Positions 32,545-41,812 of a stretch of 64,000 bases of DNA are shown piece after piece; positions within the stretch are counted from its first letter, which is position 1, and each line of letters opens with the position of its first letter. Source of the DNA: Sphingobacteriales bacterium 50-39 (GTDB taxonomy: Bacteria > Bacteroidota > Bacteroidia > Chitinophagales > Chitinophagaceae); contig MKTZ01000009.1 of the NCBI GenBank assembly GCA_001898505.1, positions 310,001-374,000 on the forward strand, read 5' to 3'. The position numbers and the translations under genes are program-made. The notes under the pieces are model-generated. The model had not been told where the DNA came from, searched no databases, and worked only from the letters and a program-made list of their open reading frames with translations.

Positions 32545-33912
32545 ATGCAAACGGAATATATCATATCCACCGAACAGGGCGATATCAACGGTACTCCCCT
32601 CCGGCAGCAGTATATGGACACGTTGGACGAGCAGACCCGGCACTTCATCGAAGAAGACGCCCGGTATTTTATGCATCAGGCGTTGTCTACTCCTGTGATG
32701 AATGTGCTGACCCGTACCGAAGGCGCTTATATCTATGACCTGAACGGAAAAAAATATCTCGACCTGCATGGCAACGGCGTCCACAACGCCGGCTTCTCCA
32801 ACCCTCATGTCATAGAGGCGGTGATCGCTCAGCTGCGAAGCCGTCTGGCGTTCACTCCACGGCGTTATACCAATATCCCTGTCATACGCCTGGCTAAGCG
32901 GCTGGTAGAGCTGACCCCTAAGGGGCTGGACAGGGTGTTGTTCTGTCCTGGCGGATCGGAAGCCATCGAAATGGCGTTGGCGCTGGCCAAACAGGTGACG
33001 GGGCGCTGGAAGACCATTTCCTATTGGGATTCCTATCACGGCAATGGATTTCAGGCTGCCAGCGTAGGTGGCGAGGAGCATTTTACTACCGGCCAGGGCC
33101 CAATGATCCCCGGTGCACATCATGTGGAATTTCCGAATTATTACCGTAATCCCTGGGGGCTGCCGGAGAAAGACCAGGATGCGATAGACAGGCAATATCT
33201 GCGACAAATAGAAGTTATTTTGCTGCGTAATCCCGATGTTGCCGCTATCCTGGGCGAGCCCATTTCATCCACGCCTGTGGTGCCGTCCCGAACATACTGG
33301 CAGGAAGTGCGCAACTTGTGCGATCGCCATGGTATCCTGCTTCTGTTTGATGAGATCATCGAAGGTTTTGGCCGTACGGGGAAATGGTTTGCATGTGAGC
33401 ATTACGTAACCCCGGATGTGCTGGTGCTTGGCAAGTCCCTGGGTGGAGGCGTCGTGCCCTTTGCGGGTATTGTGGCGGCTGAAAGATACAATGTCCTGCA
33501 GCATCGCAGTATCGGGCATTTCACCCATGAAAAAAATCCTCTTTGTGCTGCCGCGGGGTTGGCCGAAATAGAAGCCATCGAAGCAGACAAGCTGGTGGCC
33601 AATGCCGCCGTCCTGGGCGACTACCTGTTACAGGGACTGCAGGCTTTGCAGGAGCGTTATCCGTTGATCGGACATGTGGCGGGTAAGGGGTTGCACATCG
33701 GTGTCGATCTCGTCAGCGATCCTGTCTCGAAGGAAAGGGCTATCCGCGAGGCGGAACAGATCATGTATGACTGTATGCAGCAGGGCATCGCGCTGAAGGT
33801 CATTGAAGGGAATATCCTCACGATGCGTCCTGCATTATGCATCACCAGGGACGAATGCAACTGGATACTCGATGCGCTGGAGAAAGCATTGGCCAGGGTG
33901 GTCCGGGCATGA
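32545..33912 (+). CDS. Class III PLP-dependent aminotransferase
   Basis: A 455-residue fold-type I class III aminotransferase. The PLP-binding Lys is in VLGKSLGGGVVPFAG, and the Asp that contacts the pyridine nitrogen is in LLLFDEIIEGFGRTGKW. The N-terminal YDLNGKKYLDLHGNGVHNAG is typical. Relatives include ornithine, acetylornithine, 4-aminobutyrate and aminoethylphosphonate-type enzymes; the substrate cannot be fixed. An in-frame ATG at 32488 exists, but it would place the terminator hairpin inside the coding region, so 32545 is preferred. Expression is probably controlled by the leader-peptide attenuator upstream. Confidence 0.9.
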   Translation: MQTEYIISTEQGDINGTPLRQQYMDTLDEQTRHFIEEDARYFMHQALSTPVMNVLTRTEGAYIYDLNGKKYLDLHGNGVHNAGFSNPHVIEAVIAQLRSRLAFTPRRYTNIPVIRLAKRLVELTPKGLDRVLFCPGGSEAIEMALALAKQVTGRWKTISYWDSYHGNGFQAASVGGEEHFTTGQGPMIPGAHHVEFPNYYRNPWGLPEKDQDAIDRQYLRQIEVILLRNPDVAAILGEPISSTPVVPSRTYWQEVRNLCDRHGILLLFDEIIEGFGRTGKWFACEHYVTPDVLVLGKSLGGGVVPFAGIVAAERYNVLQHRSIGHFTHEKNPLCAAAGLAEIEAIEADKLVANAAVLGDYLLQGLQALQERYPLIGHVAGKGLHIGVDLVSDPVSKERAIREAEQIMYDCMQQGIALKVIEGNILTMRPALCITRDECNWILDALEKALARVVRA

Positions 33913-33916
33913 TGGA

Positions 33917-34597
33917 TCAATTAGGGTCAGTCTGCAATTCGGCGGGCACATCCATGTTTACTTTCTTACAGAGATCCCGGTATTTCTTTGTCAGGGGCTT
34001 GTTGTGAAGATTATAGTAAATGATCAACTGCAGCAGGTAGCATTCACCGATGATAGGGCTCTTGGTCTTGGCATAAAGCTTCTCTGCCTGCGTGACAGGG
34101 GTGACGCTCTCATCCAGCCTGCCCATGGTGGCGAGGACCCTTGCATCATTGTAATATCCTTCAGGGTTGTCGGGCGCGACGGATTCAATCTTCTTGTAAT
34201 ATTCCAGCGCCTGTGGCAGATGATCCCTTTTCTCTTCCACCAGGCCGATGTTTTGCAGAGCCGTGGTCCCCGTGGGCAGCTTGTGAAGGGATATTTGCAG
34301 GTAATGATAGGCACTATCGAACGAAGCGGCTTCGTAGAAAGTGAGCCCCAATTCATTATAAGCATCGATGTAGTCGGGTTCGAGCGCAATGGCACGTTCG
34401 AACTGGCGCACAGCAGCGGGATAGTCCTTTTCTTGAAAATAATCCACACCCATGTTATAGACCAGCTTCGCCGCATCGGATGGTTCTTTGATATTGGACG
34501 AAGCCTTGGTGAGGATATGTTCCGGTGTCTGTTGGGAAAACGAAGCCAATGTAATGATGGTAAAGATCATCGTCAGAGGGAAAGGGGATATTCGCAT
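33917..34597 (-). CDS. Exported tetratricopeptide-repeat protein
   Basis: A 226-residue protein with a signal peptide (FPLTMIFTIITLASFS). At least three TPR units are visible, for example AAVRQFERAIALEPDYIDAY, followed by helices of similar length. TPR proteins mediate protein contacts; no enzyme motif is present. It is likely periplasmic. It ends 4 bases from the convergent aminotransferase and lies 34 bases upstream of no other minus-strand start, so it is probably a single gene sharing the strand with the ABC permeases. Confidence 0.85.
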   Translation of the reverse strand: MRISPFPLTMIFTIITLASFSQQTPEHILTKASSNIKEPSDAAKLVYNMGVDYFQEKDYPAAVRQFERAIALEPDYIDAYNELGLTFYEAASFDSAYHYLQISLHKLPTGTTALQNIGLVEEKRDHLPQALEYYKKIESVAPDNPEGYYNDARVLATMGRLDESVTPVTQAEKLYAKTKSPIIGECYLLQLIIYYNLHNKPLTKKYRDLCKKVNMDVPAELQTDPN

Positions 34598-34631
34598 GCC
34601 GTAAATTTATAGTATTTCATCGACATATGCC

Positions 34632-37046
34632 CTACTCCGACCGCAGGCTCTTCACCGGATTAGCCGTCGCTGCCCGCACTGCCTGGTGACTCACTGTCAG
34701 CAATGCTATCAGCAAAGCCGCCGCACCCGACAGGACGAAGATACACCACGAGATGGTTACCCTGTACGCAAAATCACGCAGCCAGGAATTCATGGCATAC
34801 CAGCCGAGGGGACCCGCAATCAAAAATGCGATCAGCACCAATTGCAGAAAATCCTTTGCGAACAGTCCGATGATCTGGCTCAACGAGGCGCCCAGCACTT
34901 TTCGTATACCTATCTCCTTTACCCTTTGTTCCGCAGCGAACATGACCAGACCCAGCAGGCCCAGACAGGAGATGATAATGGCAAGAACGGCGAACAATAC
35001 GGATAGACGGGAAGTCACCTGTTCGCTGAGATACATTTTCCTGTATTCATCGTCTACGAATTGATAGGCGAATGCAAAGCCCGGGTTGATGGACTTATAC
35101 ACTTTATCGAGGCTGGCCAGCGCCTTTGGGGTCTGGCCCGGATAAGTACGCACCATGATCACTCCAAAATATTCATACTCTTTTACATCCAATATGACGG
35201 GTTTGATCGGCTCATGCAGCGATCCGGTGTGATAGTCCTTCAGCACGCCAATGATATGTCCCTTCTTTTGCCAGGCGGAGACCCATTTGCCGATGGGATC
35301 CTTCATGCCCATCTGTCTTACGGCCTCTTCATTGACCATAAAGGCATCGGCGGAGTCGGTGCTGATGTCCCTGGAGAAAGGACGTCCCTGTACCGTCTGT
35401 AGCTTCATCAGCTCTATAAAGTCGAACCCAACGCTGGCGGGTTTGAATCCAATATTATCCGTAGACTTTTGCCCTTCCCAGTGGACAGGGCCGTAGGTCT
35501 CGAAGTTCATGGAATGGGGTGTCTCTGTGCTGCGGTCTATCAGCCTGATCCCGGGCAGGCCGGTGGCCTCCCGTTTAAAGAGCTGGTATTTATCTATTTT
35601 GGACAGCTCGCCTTCGATGCGGATATAAACGAGATTGTCACGATCGTATCCTAAGTTGGTATTTTGGACATAACGTGTCTGCCGGACGATGACGATAGTG
35701 GCAATGAGCAGCACGATGCTCAGCACGAATTGGAAGATCGTCAGCCCTTTTCTGAACCAAATGGCTCCTTGTGTGAATCGGAAGATGCCTTTTAGTGTAC
35801 GGATCGGCTGTAGTGATGAAAGATACAGGGCAGGATAGCTGCCTGCCACGACCCCCGTAGCGATGGCGATGCCTGCCAGGCCCACCCAGAACATAGGCTG
35901 CGTCAGGGGAAGACCGATGTGCTTGCCCGTGAAATTATTAAAGGCGGGCAGCAGCAGGATCAGCAGCAATATGGATACCGTCATGGCAAGGAGGGAGAAA
36001 AGCAGGGATTCTCCGAAGAACTGCCCAATCAGATGAGCCCTGGTAGAACCTACGACCTTTCGCAGGCCCACTTCTTTGGCACGGCGTACGGATCGGGCGG
36101 TGGCAAGGTTCATAAAATTAATACAGGCGATGAGGAGGATGAAGATGGCCACACTGCCGAATATGCGTACGTATTGTATACGACCCGTAGCAGGCTTCCC
36201 GTTGACAAAGACATTATGCAGGTACTCCTCATGCAACGGCTGCAGCCCTGCATGAACATCGGTACCCTTTGGCTGCGGTCCCAGCTGCGTGTGCAGGTAT
36301 TGATTGATCCTGGCTTCGGCTATCTGCGGGTCGGCGCCCGGCGCCAGTTGGATATAGCTGCGTATGTCATTCGTAGTACCATCGATATGTAATTTTTTCT
36401 GCGCATCCCAGCTGATGAGGTAGTCGAATTTAAAGCTGCTGTTCGCAGGAAGGTCTTCGAATACTGCTGCGACCGTGAAATTGATCGAGTTCTCAAATCG
36501 TAGCATCTTTCCCATGGCTGCGTGCGGACTACCAAAGAAGATGGCTGCCATTTTGCGGGAGATGGCGATGCCGTATATATCCTTAAGCGCAGTGGAGGGG
36601 GCGCCTTCGAGCAGCGGGAAGCTGAACATAGTAAAGAAATCTTCTCCGGCACGCGAGCCTTCCAGCTTGACCAGCTTATCTCCCACCTGGAAAGTTTCGG
36701 CATGACCCCAGGGCAAAATATACCCCGGAACATACAGCGCGAAACTCTTTACTTCGGGTACGGTCTTGTTTATATCCTTTAATAAAAATACATAGTGATT
36801 GCTGTCTACACGTACGGGCGTTTGATAGCTGCCGTATGACTGCCCATCGGAGGTCACGGTCTGGTATACGGAATAGAGGTCCTTGCCGTTGGCGTGGAAG
36901 TTATCGACGCTCCTTTCGTCCCTGATCCATAGAAAGATAAAGATACAGCAGGTGATGCCCAGGGCAAGACCGAGTGTGTTGATCGTGGCGTATCCTTTGT
37001 GGCGGATGATATTGCGCCAGGCGACAGTGAAATAGCTTTTTAGCAT
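34632..37046 (-). CDS. FtsX/MacB-type ABC transporter permease, copy A
   Basis: An 804-residue permease with the MacB periplasmic core layout: N-terminal membrane helix (TINTLGLALGITCCIFIFLW), a long extracytoplasmic domain, three helices with the FtsX motif (NFMNLATARSVRRAKEVGLR), a second periplasmic part, and a C-terminal FtsX domain (AAEQRVKEIGIRKVLGASLS). It has the double FtsX architecture common in Bacteroidota. No ATPase gene is adjacent. These permeases usually serve in antimicrobial-peptide or lipoprotein export; the substrate is unknown. It starts 9 bases downstream of its paralog. Confidence 0.92.
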   Translation of the reverse strand: MLKSYFTVAWRNIIRHKGYATINTLGLALGITCCIFIFLWIRDERSVDNFHANGKDLYSVYQTVTSDGQSYGSYQTPVRVDSNHYVFLLKDINKTVPEVKSFALYVPGYILPWGHAETFQVGDKLVKLEGSRAGEDFFTMFSFPLLEGAPSTALKDIYGIAISRKMAAIFFGSPHAAMGKMLRFENSINFTVAAVFEDLPANSSFKFDYLISWDAQKKLHIDGTTNDIRSYIQLAPGADPQIAEARINQYLHTQLGPQPKGTDVHAGLQPLHEEYLHNVFVNGKPATGRIQYVRIFGSVAIFILLIACINFMNLATARSVRRAKEVGLRKVVGSTRAHLIGQFFGESLLFSLLAMTVSILLLILLLPAFNNFTGKHIGLPLTQPMFWVGLAGIAIATGVVAGSYPALYLSSLQPIRTLKGIFRFTQGAIWFRKGLTIFQFVLSIVLLIATIVIVRQTRYVQNTNLGYDRDNLVYIRIEGELSKIDKYQLFKREATGLPGIRLIDRSTETPHSMNFETYGPVHWEGQKSTDNIGFKPASVGFDFIELMKLQTVQGRPFSRDISTDSADAFMVNEEAVRQMGMKDPIGKWVSAWQKKGHIIGVLKDYHTGSLHEPIKPVILDVKEYEYFGVIMVRTYPGQTPKALASLDKVYKSINPGFAFAYQFVDDEYRKMYLSEQVTSRLSVLFAVLAIIISCLGLLGLVMFAAEQRVKEIGIRKVLGASLSQIIGLFAKDFLQLVLIAFLIAGPLGWYAMNSWLRDFAYRVTISWCIFVLSGAAALLIALLTVSHQAVRAATANPVKSLRSE

Positions 37047-37055
37047 AAGGATGGT

Positions 37056-39416
37056 TTATTCAGTTCGGAGACTCTTTACAGGACTCATGGTTGCCGCTCT
37101 CAGCGACTGGAAGCTCACCGTCAGCAGCGTGATCGATAACAGTCCAATACCGGAGGCTGCAAAGATCCACCAGGGTACATCGGTGCGATTCTCATAGTTC
37201 ATCAACCATTTGTTCATGCCATACCATGCCAGGGGCATAGCGATGCAGAAGGAGATGACCACCAGCTTGAGAAAATCCCTGGATAACAAGCCCCAGAGGG
37301 TAAATACGCCAGCGCCCAGGACCTTACGGACGCCGATCTCCTTGGTACGTTGTTCGGCTACAAAGGATGCCAGGCCGAAGAGCCCGATACAGGAAATAAA
37401 GATGGCCAGTGAGGTGAAGACAGATGCCAGATTGCCGATGCGTTGTTCCGCCTGGAATTTTCGTGAATATTCATCGTCGGTGAAACTATACAGGAAGGGG
37501 CTGCCGGGGTTATATTTTTTAAAGATAGTTTCCAGGCTGGCGAGCGCCTTACTGGTCTGAAGGCCGGGTCGCAGGCGGATAGTGATATAATCATAATAGG
37601 GCGCTCCCATAAACACGGCTGGCTCGATCCTTTCATAAGGTGAGTTGGTGATCATATCCCTGACCACCCCGATGACGGTGTATTTTGTGCCGAACATGGT
37701 CATGGTCTCACCGACGGGATTTTTGATGCCTATCACCTTCACCGCGGCCTCATTGAGGATCATGCCTGTGCTGTCGCTGGGGAAGCTGGTACTGAAATCC
37801 CTGCCTTGGGTAATCTGCCATTTCACGGTCGCTCCGAATTCACGGCTGATATTGACATTGCGGAAGAAGATGGATTCCTGTTCCGGTCTTTTGCCCCTCC
37901 AATACAGTTCATTGTTGTTCATAAAGCCCGTGGGTTTCATGGAGGAGCGGGCAACATTGGATGCGAGCTGCTGTTCTATGATCTCCTGGCTGAGTGCGTC
38001 AAAATGTTTGTAGATGTCGGGAGTGTTCATTGGCACAGTGACCAGACCTTCGCGGTCATATCCAACAGAAAGGTCTTTTGCATAGCCTATCTGTCGGAAG
38101 ACGATGACCGTGCCGATGATCAGGGTCAGGGATACGGTGAATTGCAGCACAACCAATACCTGGCGGGGAACGGAGGCGTAACGACCGGCCTTGAACGTGC
38201 CCTTCAGCACGCGTACCGGGTCGAAGCGGGAAAGATAGAAGGCGGGATAGCTGCCGGCAAGAATGCCTGTAAGCAGGACAAAACCCATCGATAACACCCA
38301 GAACCAGCTGTTGGTCCAGGGCATCCTCATTTCTTTGGCCGAGATGGAATTGAAGAATGGAAGGGATATTTCTGCCAGCACCAGTGACAGCAGGAAGGAC
38401 AGTAGGGTAATCAGCACCGACTCGCTGAGGAATTGGGTCACCAACTGTCTTTTCAGGGATCCGACGGTTTTTCGTATACCTACTTCCTTTGCTCTTTTTT
38501 CGCTGCGGGCCGTGGAGAGGTTCATGAAGTTGATACAGGCCAGCAAAAGGACAAAGGCGCCGATGATGCCAAAGAGCCATACGAACTGGATGCGTCCACC
38601 ATCCGGCTTGCCATTCGTGAATTTACTGTATAAGTGGGCTTTATCCAGGGGATAGACCAGTGCTTCTTCCTTCCAGCCTTTTATATGGGAAGTGGGCAGG
38701 CTATTTATCCGGGCTGTAGCCTGTTCGGCAGTGACGCCAGGGGCCAGCTCGACAAAGATTTTGCCATTATGGTCGTTCCAGTCGGCGTTTTTGTTATAGT
38801 AGATGTTTTCTTTATTATACCAGGGCATTAAGAGCTTGAGGTCCGCCAGTGTAGTGTTTCGGGGAAGGTCTTCATACACGCCACCAATGTTTAGCCGGAT
38901 ATTGTTCCCTACCAAAATTGATTTATTGATAGGGTCGGCGCTACCGAATAGTGCGGTGGCGAGGGATTGGGAAATGAGGACGGTGGAGGGATCGCTGGCG
39001 GCGGCAATAGAGCCTTTCAACATCCGGAACGTGAACATTTCGGGTAGCTCCTTGTCAGCCCAGGCGCTGTTGGCCATCAGCTTTTTGTCATCATAAGCAA
39101 CCAGCTGATCGTATGGAATGCTCATATGCGCAACGCTTGTGAAGAGCTCGCTGTATTGGGTCTTAAATGCCTCGCCCATGGGCATCGAGACGATGGATCC
39201 CGTATAGGACCCGTCTGGAGTGATCTGTGTTATCATGGCTCCGGCGATGCGGTTGTGTCGTGCGTGATAATGGTCGAAGGAAAGTTCGTCGAAGATCCAT
39301 AGTCCGATGATGAGCGCAATAGCCATGCCGATGGCAAGGCCGGCAATATTGATAAAGGAGGATGTCCTGCTCTTCCGGAGATTGCGCCAGGCGATGCGGA
39401 TATAGTTTTTGAGCAT
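37056..39416 (-). CDS. FtsX/MacB-type ABC transporter permease, copy B
   Basis: A 786-residue permease with the same architecture as the following gene and clear sequence similarity (FINIAGLAIGMAIALIIGLW, NFMNLSTARSEKRAKEVGIR, VAEQRTKEIGVRKVLGAGVF). The two are tandem duplicates with a 9-base gap and must be co-transcribed. They could form a heterodimer around a distant ATPase. No promoter can be assigned in the 500-base region upstream with confidence. Confidence 0.92.
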   Translation of the reverse strand: MLKNYIRIAWRNLRKSRTSSFINIAGLAIGMAIALIIGLWIFDELSFDHYHARHNRIAGAMITQITPDGSYTGSIVSMPMGEAFKTQYSELFTSVAHMSIPYDQLVAYDDKKLMANSAWADKELPEMFTFRMLKGSIAAASDPSTVLISQSLATALFGSADPINKSILVGNNIRLNIGGVYEDLPRNTTLADLKLLMPWYNKENIYYNKNADWNDHNGKIFVELAPGVTAEQATARINSLPTSHIKGWKEEALVYPLDKAHLYSKFTNGKPDGGRIQFVWLFGIIGAFVLLLACINFMNLSTARSEKRAKEVGIRKTVGSLKRQLVTQFLSESVLITLLSFLLSLVLAEISLPFFNSISAKEMRMPWTNSWFWVLSMGFVLLTGILAGSYPAFYLSRFDPVRVLKGTFKAGRYASVPRQVLVVLQFTVSLTLIIGTVIVFRQIGYAKDLSVGYDREGLVTVPMNTPDIYKHFDALSQEIIEQQLASNVARSSMKPTGFMNNNELYWRGKRPEQESIFFRNVNISREFGATVKWQITQGRDFSTSFPSDSTGMILNEAAVKVIGIKNPVGETMTMFGTKYTVIGVVRDMITNSPYERIEPAVFMGAPYYDYITIRLRPGLQTSKALASLETIFKKYNPGSPFLYSFTDDEYSRKFQAEQRIGNLASVFTSLAIFISCIGLFGLASFVAEQRTKEIGVRKVLGAGVFTLWGLLSRDFLKLVVISFCIAMPLAWYGMNKWLMNYENRTDVPWWIFAASGIGLLSITLLTVSFQSLRAATMSPVKSLRTE

Positions 39417-39924
39417 AGCTGCAGTTATGCGAAAAGGGGGTCCAAAAAGATGCCGGAATAGTAGAGTGCTGGTTATTAAACTATTAGGGGGTGGTGGGTG
39501 GGTGAAAGTGTACGATTTTGATACGAGGAGTGTGCGGAGTTGTTAAAAATTAACGTGACGAGAGCCAGAAAGGTAGCCAGGGTAAGGGGAGAATAAAAAA
39601 GAAGCACCAAGTCTTTTTCGGTATTTTCAACTTTCGTTGTTGTACTTACTGACCCGATGCTCCTGCGAGTTGTTTCCGTCTTTTTACAGACTTTCACTTC
39701 TCAATTGATCTGCTTCTTTCATTTGATTGATTTCTGCATTTCAATTTCTATATCTAAGATACATTCTTGAATACCCTGGATCCAAATTTTTCTTCTTTAT
39801 GTTATGCACCCGTTATTCACTAAGTTATGCACACAGCCCTTGCTGGGAGCGGGTTTTAGCGAAATATTGAAATATATCTATGGGTGTGGGGTTGACGCGT
39901 ATGTTCGTGTCAGACCTCTGTCCC
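39417..39924. other. Gap upstream of the permease pair
   Basis: About 500 bases with no gene I can support. TTATGCAC occurs twice (about 39802-39809 and 39825-39832). A 73-codon open frame on the minus strand (39476-39697) has one hydrophobic stretch but no other support. The right end borders the degenerate toxin-antitoxin remnant. Confidence 0.45.
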
Positions 39925-40050
39925 ATGCTGATACAATTCAAGAATACTTATCTGGAGAGAATCTTTGAAGGCAGGCCTGTAACTGGCAAGCCGAGGTATA
40001 GCAGCGATGAGATCATCACCATACACGATCTCACAAACCACTATCAATGA
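39925..40050 (+). pseudogene. HigB-type toxin remnant with central deletion
   Basis: The 41-codon frame reads like the two ends of a RelE/HigB-family mRNA interferase joined together: an N-terminal part MLIQFKNTYLERIFEGRPV and a C-terminal part EIITIHDLTNHYQ. Normal members have about 90-100 residues, so some 55 central residues, including the catalytic centre, are missing, with the frame kept. An in-frame ATG at 39901 would add 8 residues. It precedes the antitoxin remnant by 6 bases, the normal higB-higA order. The toxin must be inactive. Confidence 0.65.
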
Positions 40051-40056
40051 TCAGAC

Positions 40057-40309
40057 ATGACTAGACAGGCTAACTATAACGTACTTAACTCCAGCGGCAA
40101 AGAAATCCAGGCGGATGTTGCTCTTCACCCCGGAGAAGTGTTGCTGGATGAATTGGAAGTCCGGGCATTTGAGCGAGCTGCTTCACGGCAGAAGGTATGT
40201 TAGCGCTGCAATGGCATTAAAATTGGAAAAATTGTTGAACATTCCCGCCGAATACTGGATGCGCGTGCAGGTATATTATGACCCGGCAGGGGCATGGTAT
40301 ATCTTTTGA
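40057..40309 (+). pseudogene. HigA-type antitoxin remnant, deleted and frameshifted
   Basis: From the ATG at 40057 the frame encodes the HigA-like N-terminus (DVALHPGEVLLDELEV) and then hits TAG at 40201. The rest of the XRE antitoxin continues in another frame: HLSELLHGRRYVSAAMALKL and LLNIPAEYWMRVQVYYD, ending at 40309. The join falls near 40158-40163 (gtccgg), where about 20 codons of the recognition-helix region are missing. Both genes of the pair therefore carry internal deletions, indicating decay after loss of the toxin. Confidence 0.65.
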
Positions 40310-40329
40310 AGTCAGGTATCCAAAAACCA

Positions 40330-40929
40330 ATGAAAAGCATATACCTATTCAGCCTGGGCCTGGGATTGATATTCCTGGCCGCTGCCGGCTGCAATAACTC
40401 CAATACAGACAGCGTAAAACAGGCTGAAAAGTCCGTCACAGACACGTCGAGAGCTGTGCCTTCAAAGGAGGATGCGGAATTCCTGGTCAAGGCGTACAGC
40501 GGTGGTATGATGGAGGTTCAGCTGGGCAAGCTGGCGATGTCCCATGCTGCTCATCAGGGCGTTAAGGAATTTGGGACGCTGATGATACAAGACCATGGTA
40601 TGGGGAGCGATACGCTGCGATTATTGGCCCTGGGGAAGCATATCGTGCTACCCGACTCTATTTCCAATGATCAAAAAAAGGAGCGGGACAAGTTGATGAA
40701 AAAGCACGGACTGGAATTTGACCGCAGTTATATCAGTCTGATGGTAAAGGACCATAAAGAGGACATCGAGGAGTTTGAAAAAGCGGCAAAAAATGCAAAT
40801 GACCCTGATATCAGGGCCTTTGCACAGAGGACTCTAGCAATGCTGCGGCAACACCTGGATTCTGCCCAGCGTCTGGACAAAAGAGTAGGCAAGTCGTTAT
40901 CAGGGCCGAATATGGCGCCGCCGTATTGA
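40330..40929 (+). CDS. DUF4142 lipoprotein
   Basis: A 199-residue lipoprotein: signal MKSIYLFSLGLGLIFLAAAGC with lipobox Cys, then a helical DUF4142 domain (EFLVKAYSGGMMEVQLGKLA, GTLMIQDHGMGSDTLR, HKEDIEEFEKAA), a four-helix ferritin-like bundle of unknown role common in Bacteroidota and Proteobacteria, often linked to envelope stress. The frame is open upstream, but the ATG at 40330 gives the clear lipoprotein signal. It converges with the MerR gene, with stop codons in direct contact (TGATCA). Confidence 0.88.
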   Translation: MKSIYLFSLGLGLIFLAAAGCNNSNTDSVKQAEKSVTDTSRAVPSKEDAEFLVKAYSGGMMEVQLGKLAMSHAAHQGVKEFGTLMIQDHGMGSDTLRLLALGKHIVLPDSISNDQKKERDKLMKKHGLEFDRSYISLMVKDHKEDIEEFEKAAKNANDPDIRAFAQRTLAMLRQHLDSAQRLDKRVGKSLSGPNMAPPY

Positions 40930-41706
40930 TCATTTTTGTTCCTCTTCTACAAAATGTGCGATAGCCTTACAGAGAAATTCAGCAAAGGCGGGATTGGACT
41001 GGCCGTCGATGACCGTATACCGATGATCCTGCGTATACATCTCACCCAGGCATTTGTAGGCCTTCCATTGCGGGTCAGGCTCGCTGGCTGTCCCCCAGAA
41101 TTGACGGATTTGCTGGTAGTGCAGCCGGACAGCTTCCTGTACTTCGGGACTGGCGGGATCGCTATTACTAAACGCAGCCAGCTTTTTCCAATTGTCTGCA
41201 AAGGCGGTCTTTAATCCCTTCAGGTCCTCGCGGGTCATGGTCAGCAATTGCATTTCGGATTTTTCGACGGCGTCCTTGCCCCATCTTTCCCAGGCCTCCT
41301 TCCGCCATCCTTCTGCCTTCTCCTTTGGCAGTCCTTCGTAGAGCTCTTCATGTGATAACATAACACCTCCTTTTTTTAAGTGGAAAATTGTTTTTTCGAT
41401 GGTAGTGAGCAGATTGTCGATCCTGTCTTTTCTGGCCAGCAGCGCGGCACGATGACCTTCCAGCGCCCTGATCCTGTCAAAACCGGGGTCGTCCAAAATG
41501 TCTCCGATGTCTTTTAGCGGGAAGTCCAGCTCCTTATAAAAGAGGATCTGCTGTAGGCGTAACAGCTCTTTTTCCTCATAGAGCCTGTAGCCGGCCTCTG
41601 TCCGGACGGAAGGTTTCAGTAATCCTATCTCGTCGTACAGATGCAGGGTTCGTACGCTGACGCCGGCCAGTCTGGCCAGCTGTTTGACTGAATAATGCTT
41701 TTTCAC
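40930..41706 (-). CDS. MerR-family regulator with TipAS-like domain
   Basis: A 258-residue regulator. Residues 1-70 are a MerR winged helix (YSVKQLARLAGVSVRTLHLY, then DEIGLLKPSVRTEAGYRLY), followed by a dimer coiled coil and a C-terminal TipAS-type helical domain (KEAWERWGKDAVEKSEMQ, DPQWKAYKCLGEMYTQ) that in relatives binds thiopeptides or other drugs. The start is GTG at 41706. Its promoter carries a palindrome over the -7 box, consistent with self-control. The divergent thiolase gene is 107 bases away and could be a target. Confidence 0.92.
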   Translation of the reverse strand: MKKHYSVKQLARLAGVSVRTLHLYDEIGLLKPSVRTEAGYRLYEEKELLRLQQILFYKELDFPLKDIGDILDDPGFDRIRALEGHRAALLARKDRIDNLLTTIEKTIFHLKKGGVMLSHEELYEGLPKEKAEGWRKEAWERWGKDAVEKSEMQLLTMTREDLKGLKTAFADNWKKLAAFSNSDPASPEVQEAVRLHYQQIRQFWGTASEPDPQWKAYKCLGEMYTQDHRYTVIDGQSNPAFAEFLCKAIAHFVEEEQK

Positions 41707-41710
41707 CCGA

Positions 41711-41744
41711 CAAACATAGGCTATGACGTAGGGTAAGAGTCAAA
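41711..41744 (-). promoter_or_regulatory. merR-like gene promoter with CATAGGCTATG palindrome
   Basis: On the minus strand TTTG (41744-41741), 22 bases and TATGTTTG (41718-41711) form a -33/-7 pair ending 4 bases before the GTG start, implying a leaderless mRNA. CATAG-G-CTATG (41715-41725) overlaps the -7 box, as expected for a MerR operator. Confidence 0.55.
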
Positions 41745-41812
41745 TTTTTCAGCAACTTTTTTTTGAGGGGGAAAACCTTAACTTGCGGCGGCTGTTGTTT
41801 AAAATATTATTT

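Noticed and set aside
39476-39697. 73-codon open frame on the minus strand with one hydrophobic stretch
   Set aside because: No promoter, neighbour link or recognisable motif; length is within chance for this AT-rich gap.
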